Source of the DNA: an uncultured Thermomicrobiales bacterium
Lineage (GTDB): Bacteria; Chloroflexota; Chloroflexia; Thermomicrobiales; UBA6265
Length of the DNA stretch: 14,878 nt
Direction of reading: 5' to 3'
Assembly (NCBI GenBank): GCA_902806355.1
Contig: CADCWI010000109.1
Coordinates: 1 to 14,878, forward strand
This document shows, piece after piece, positions 14,752 through 14,878 of the stretch. Below the pieces are notes generated by a model. The model had not been told where the DNA came from, ran no database searches, and saw only the letters and a list, made by a program, of their open reading frames with translations. Both the position numbers and the translations under genes were made by a program. The stretch's first letter is position 1, and each line of letters begins with the position of its first letter.

Positions 14752-14815
14752 CGGTTTTTGGCGGCCGTCCCGACGCACTGGCAAGAGACCGGGTCGCCTG
14801 CTTCCATTCTTGACC

Positions 14816-14853
14816 CCACGAGAACGGTCCCAGGCATTGCCCCTCGTGGTTTT
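14816..14853 (+). terminator. candidate terminator after the GH1-like fusion gene
   Basis: CCACGAG (14816-14822) and CTCGTGG (14843-14849) form a perfect 7-bp stem with a long 20-base loop, followed directly by TTTT. It stands 64 bases after the stop. The loop is longer than usual, so the call is moderate. No gene is visible between the stop and the window end. Confidence 0.45.
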
Positions 14854-14878
14854 CTCACCGAACTGAGTCCTTCGTCGT

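Overview
The window is GC-rich bacterial chromosome. I see no phage, plasmid, IS, CRISPR, tRNA or rRNA genes. High GC3, zinc-type L31, a HemC-HemD fusion and a probable leaderless queG fit a Chloroflexota lineage (Thermomicrobia/Sphaerobacter-like). This placement is an inference from gene style, and a GC-rich actinobacterial relative cannot be excluded.

Left part (about 1-4640, minus strand): a tetrapyrrole operon read hemC-hemD fusion -> hemB -> hemE. HemB makes porphobilinogen, HemC and HemD convert it to uroporphyrinogen III, and HemE decarboxylates that to coproporphyrinogen III. The operon has a good -35/-10 pair, and a 9-bp inverted repeat overlaps the expected start of transcription, probably as an operator. 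Downstream of hemE lies the C-terminal stump of an MMPL/RND transporter.

Middle part (about 4660-6120, plus strand): ribosomal protein genes rplU, rpmA and rpmE, closed by a strong intrinsic terminator. L21 has an unusual N-terminal extension and L31 an acidic C-terminal tail. An XRE-type regulator converges on them from the other side. Upstream of that regulator is a stretch of about 660 bp with no intact gene but with traces of a decayed one.

Next (7316-9322, plus strand): a degenerate PfkB-like protein without the usual catalytic motif, then queG (epoxyqueuosine reductase). The queG ATG sits exactly where a leaderless transcript driven by the upstream TATACT would begin. A 657-bp non-coding stretch follows. 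It holds two direct copies of a REP/MITE-like palindromic element, a separate hairpin, and a double hairpin abutting the glf stop codon.

Right part (9980-14751): a cell-surface sugar locus. A GT-B glycosyltransferase and UDP-galactopyranose mutase (glf) form a minus-strand pair, facing a divergent gene for a GH1-like/RmlD-like fusion protein. Glf supplies UDP-galactofuranose, the glycosyltransferase plausibly uses it or builds the same glycan, and the fusion protein may act in the same pathway. A 17-bp near-perfect palindrome lies just upstream of the fusion gene. This three-gene module, whose fusion protein has a broken reductase domain, is the best candidate in the window for a poorly described system.
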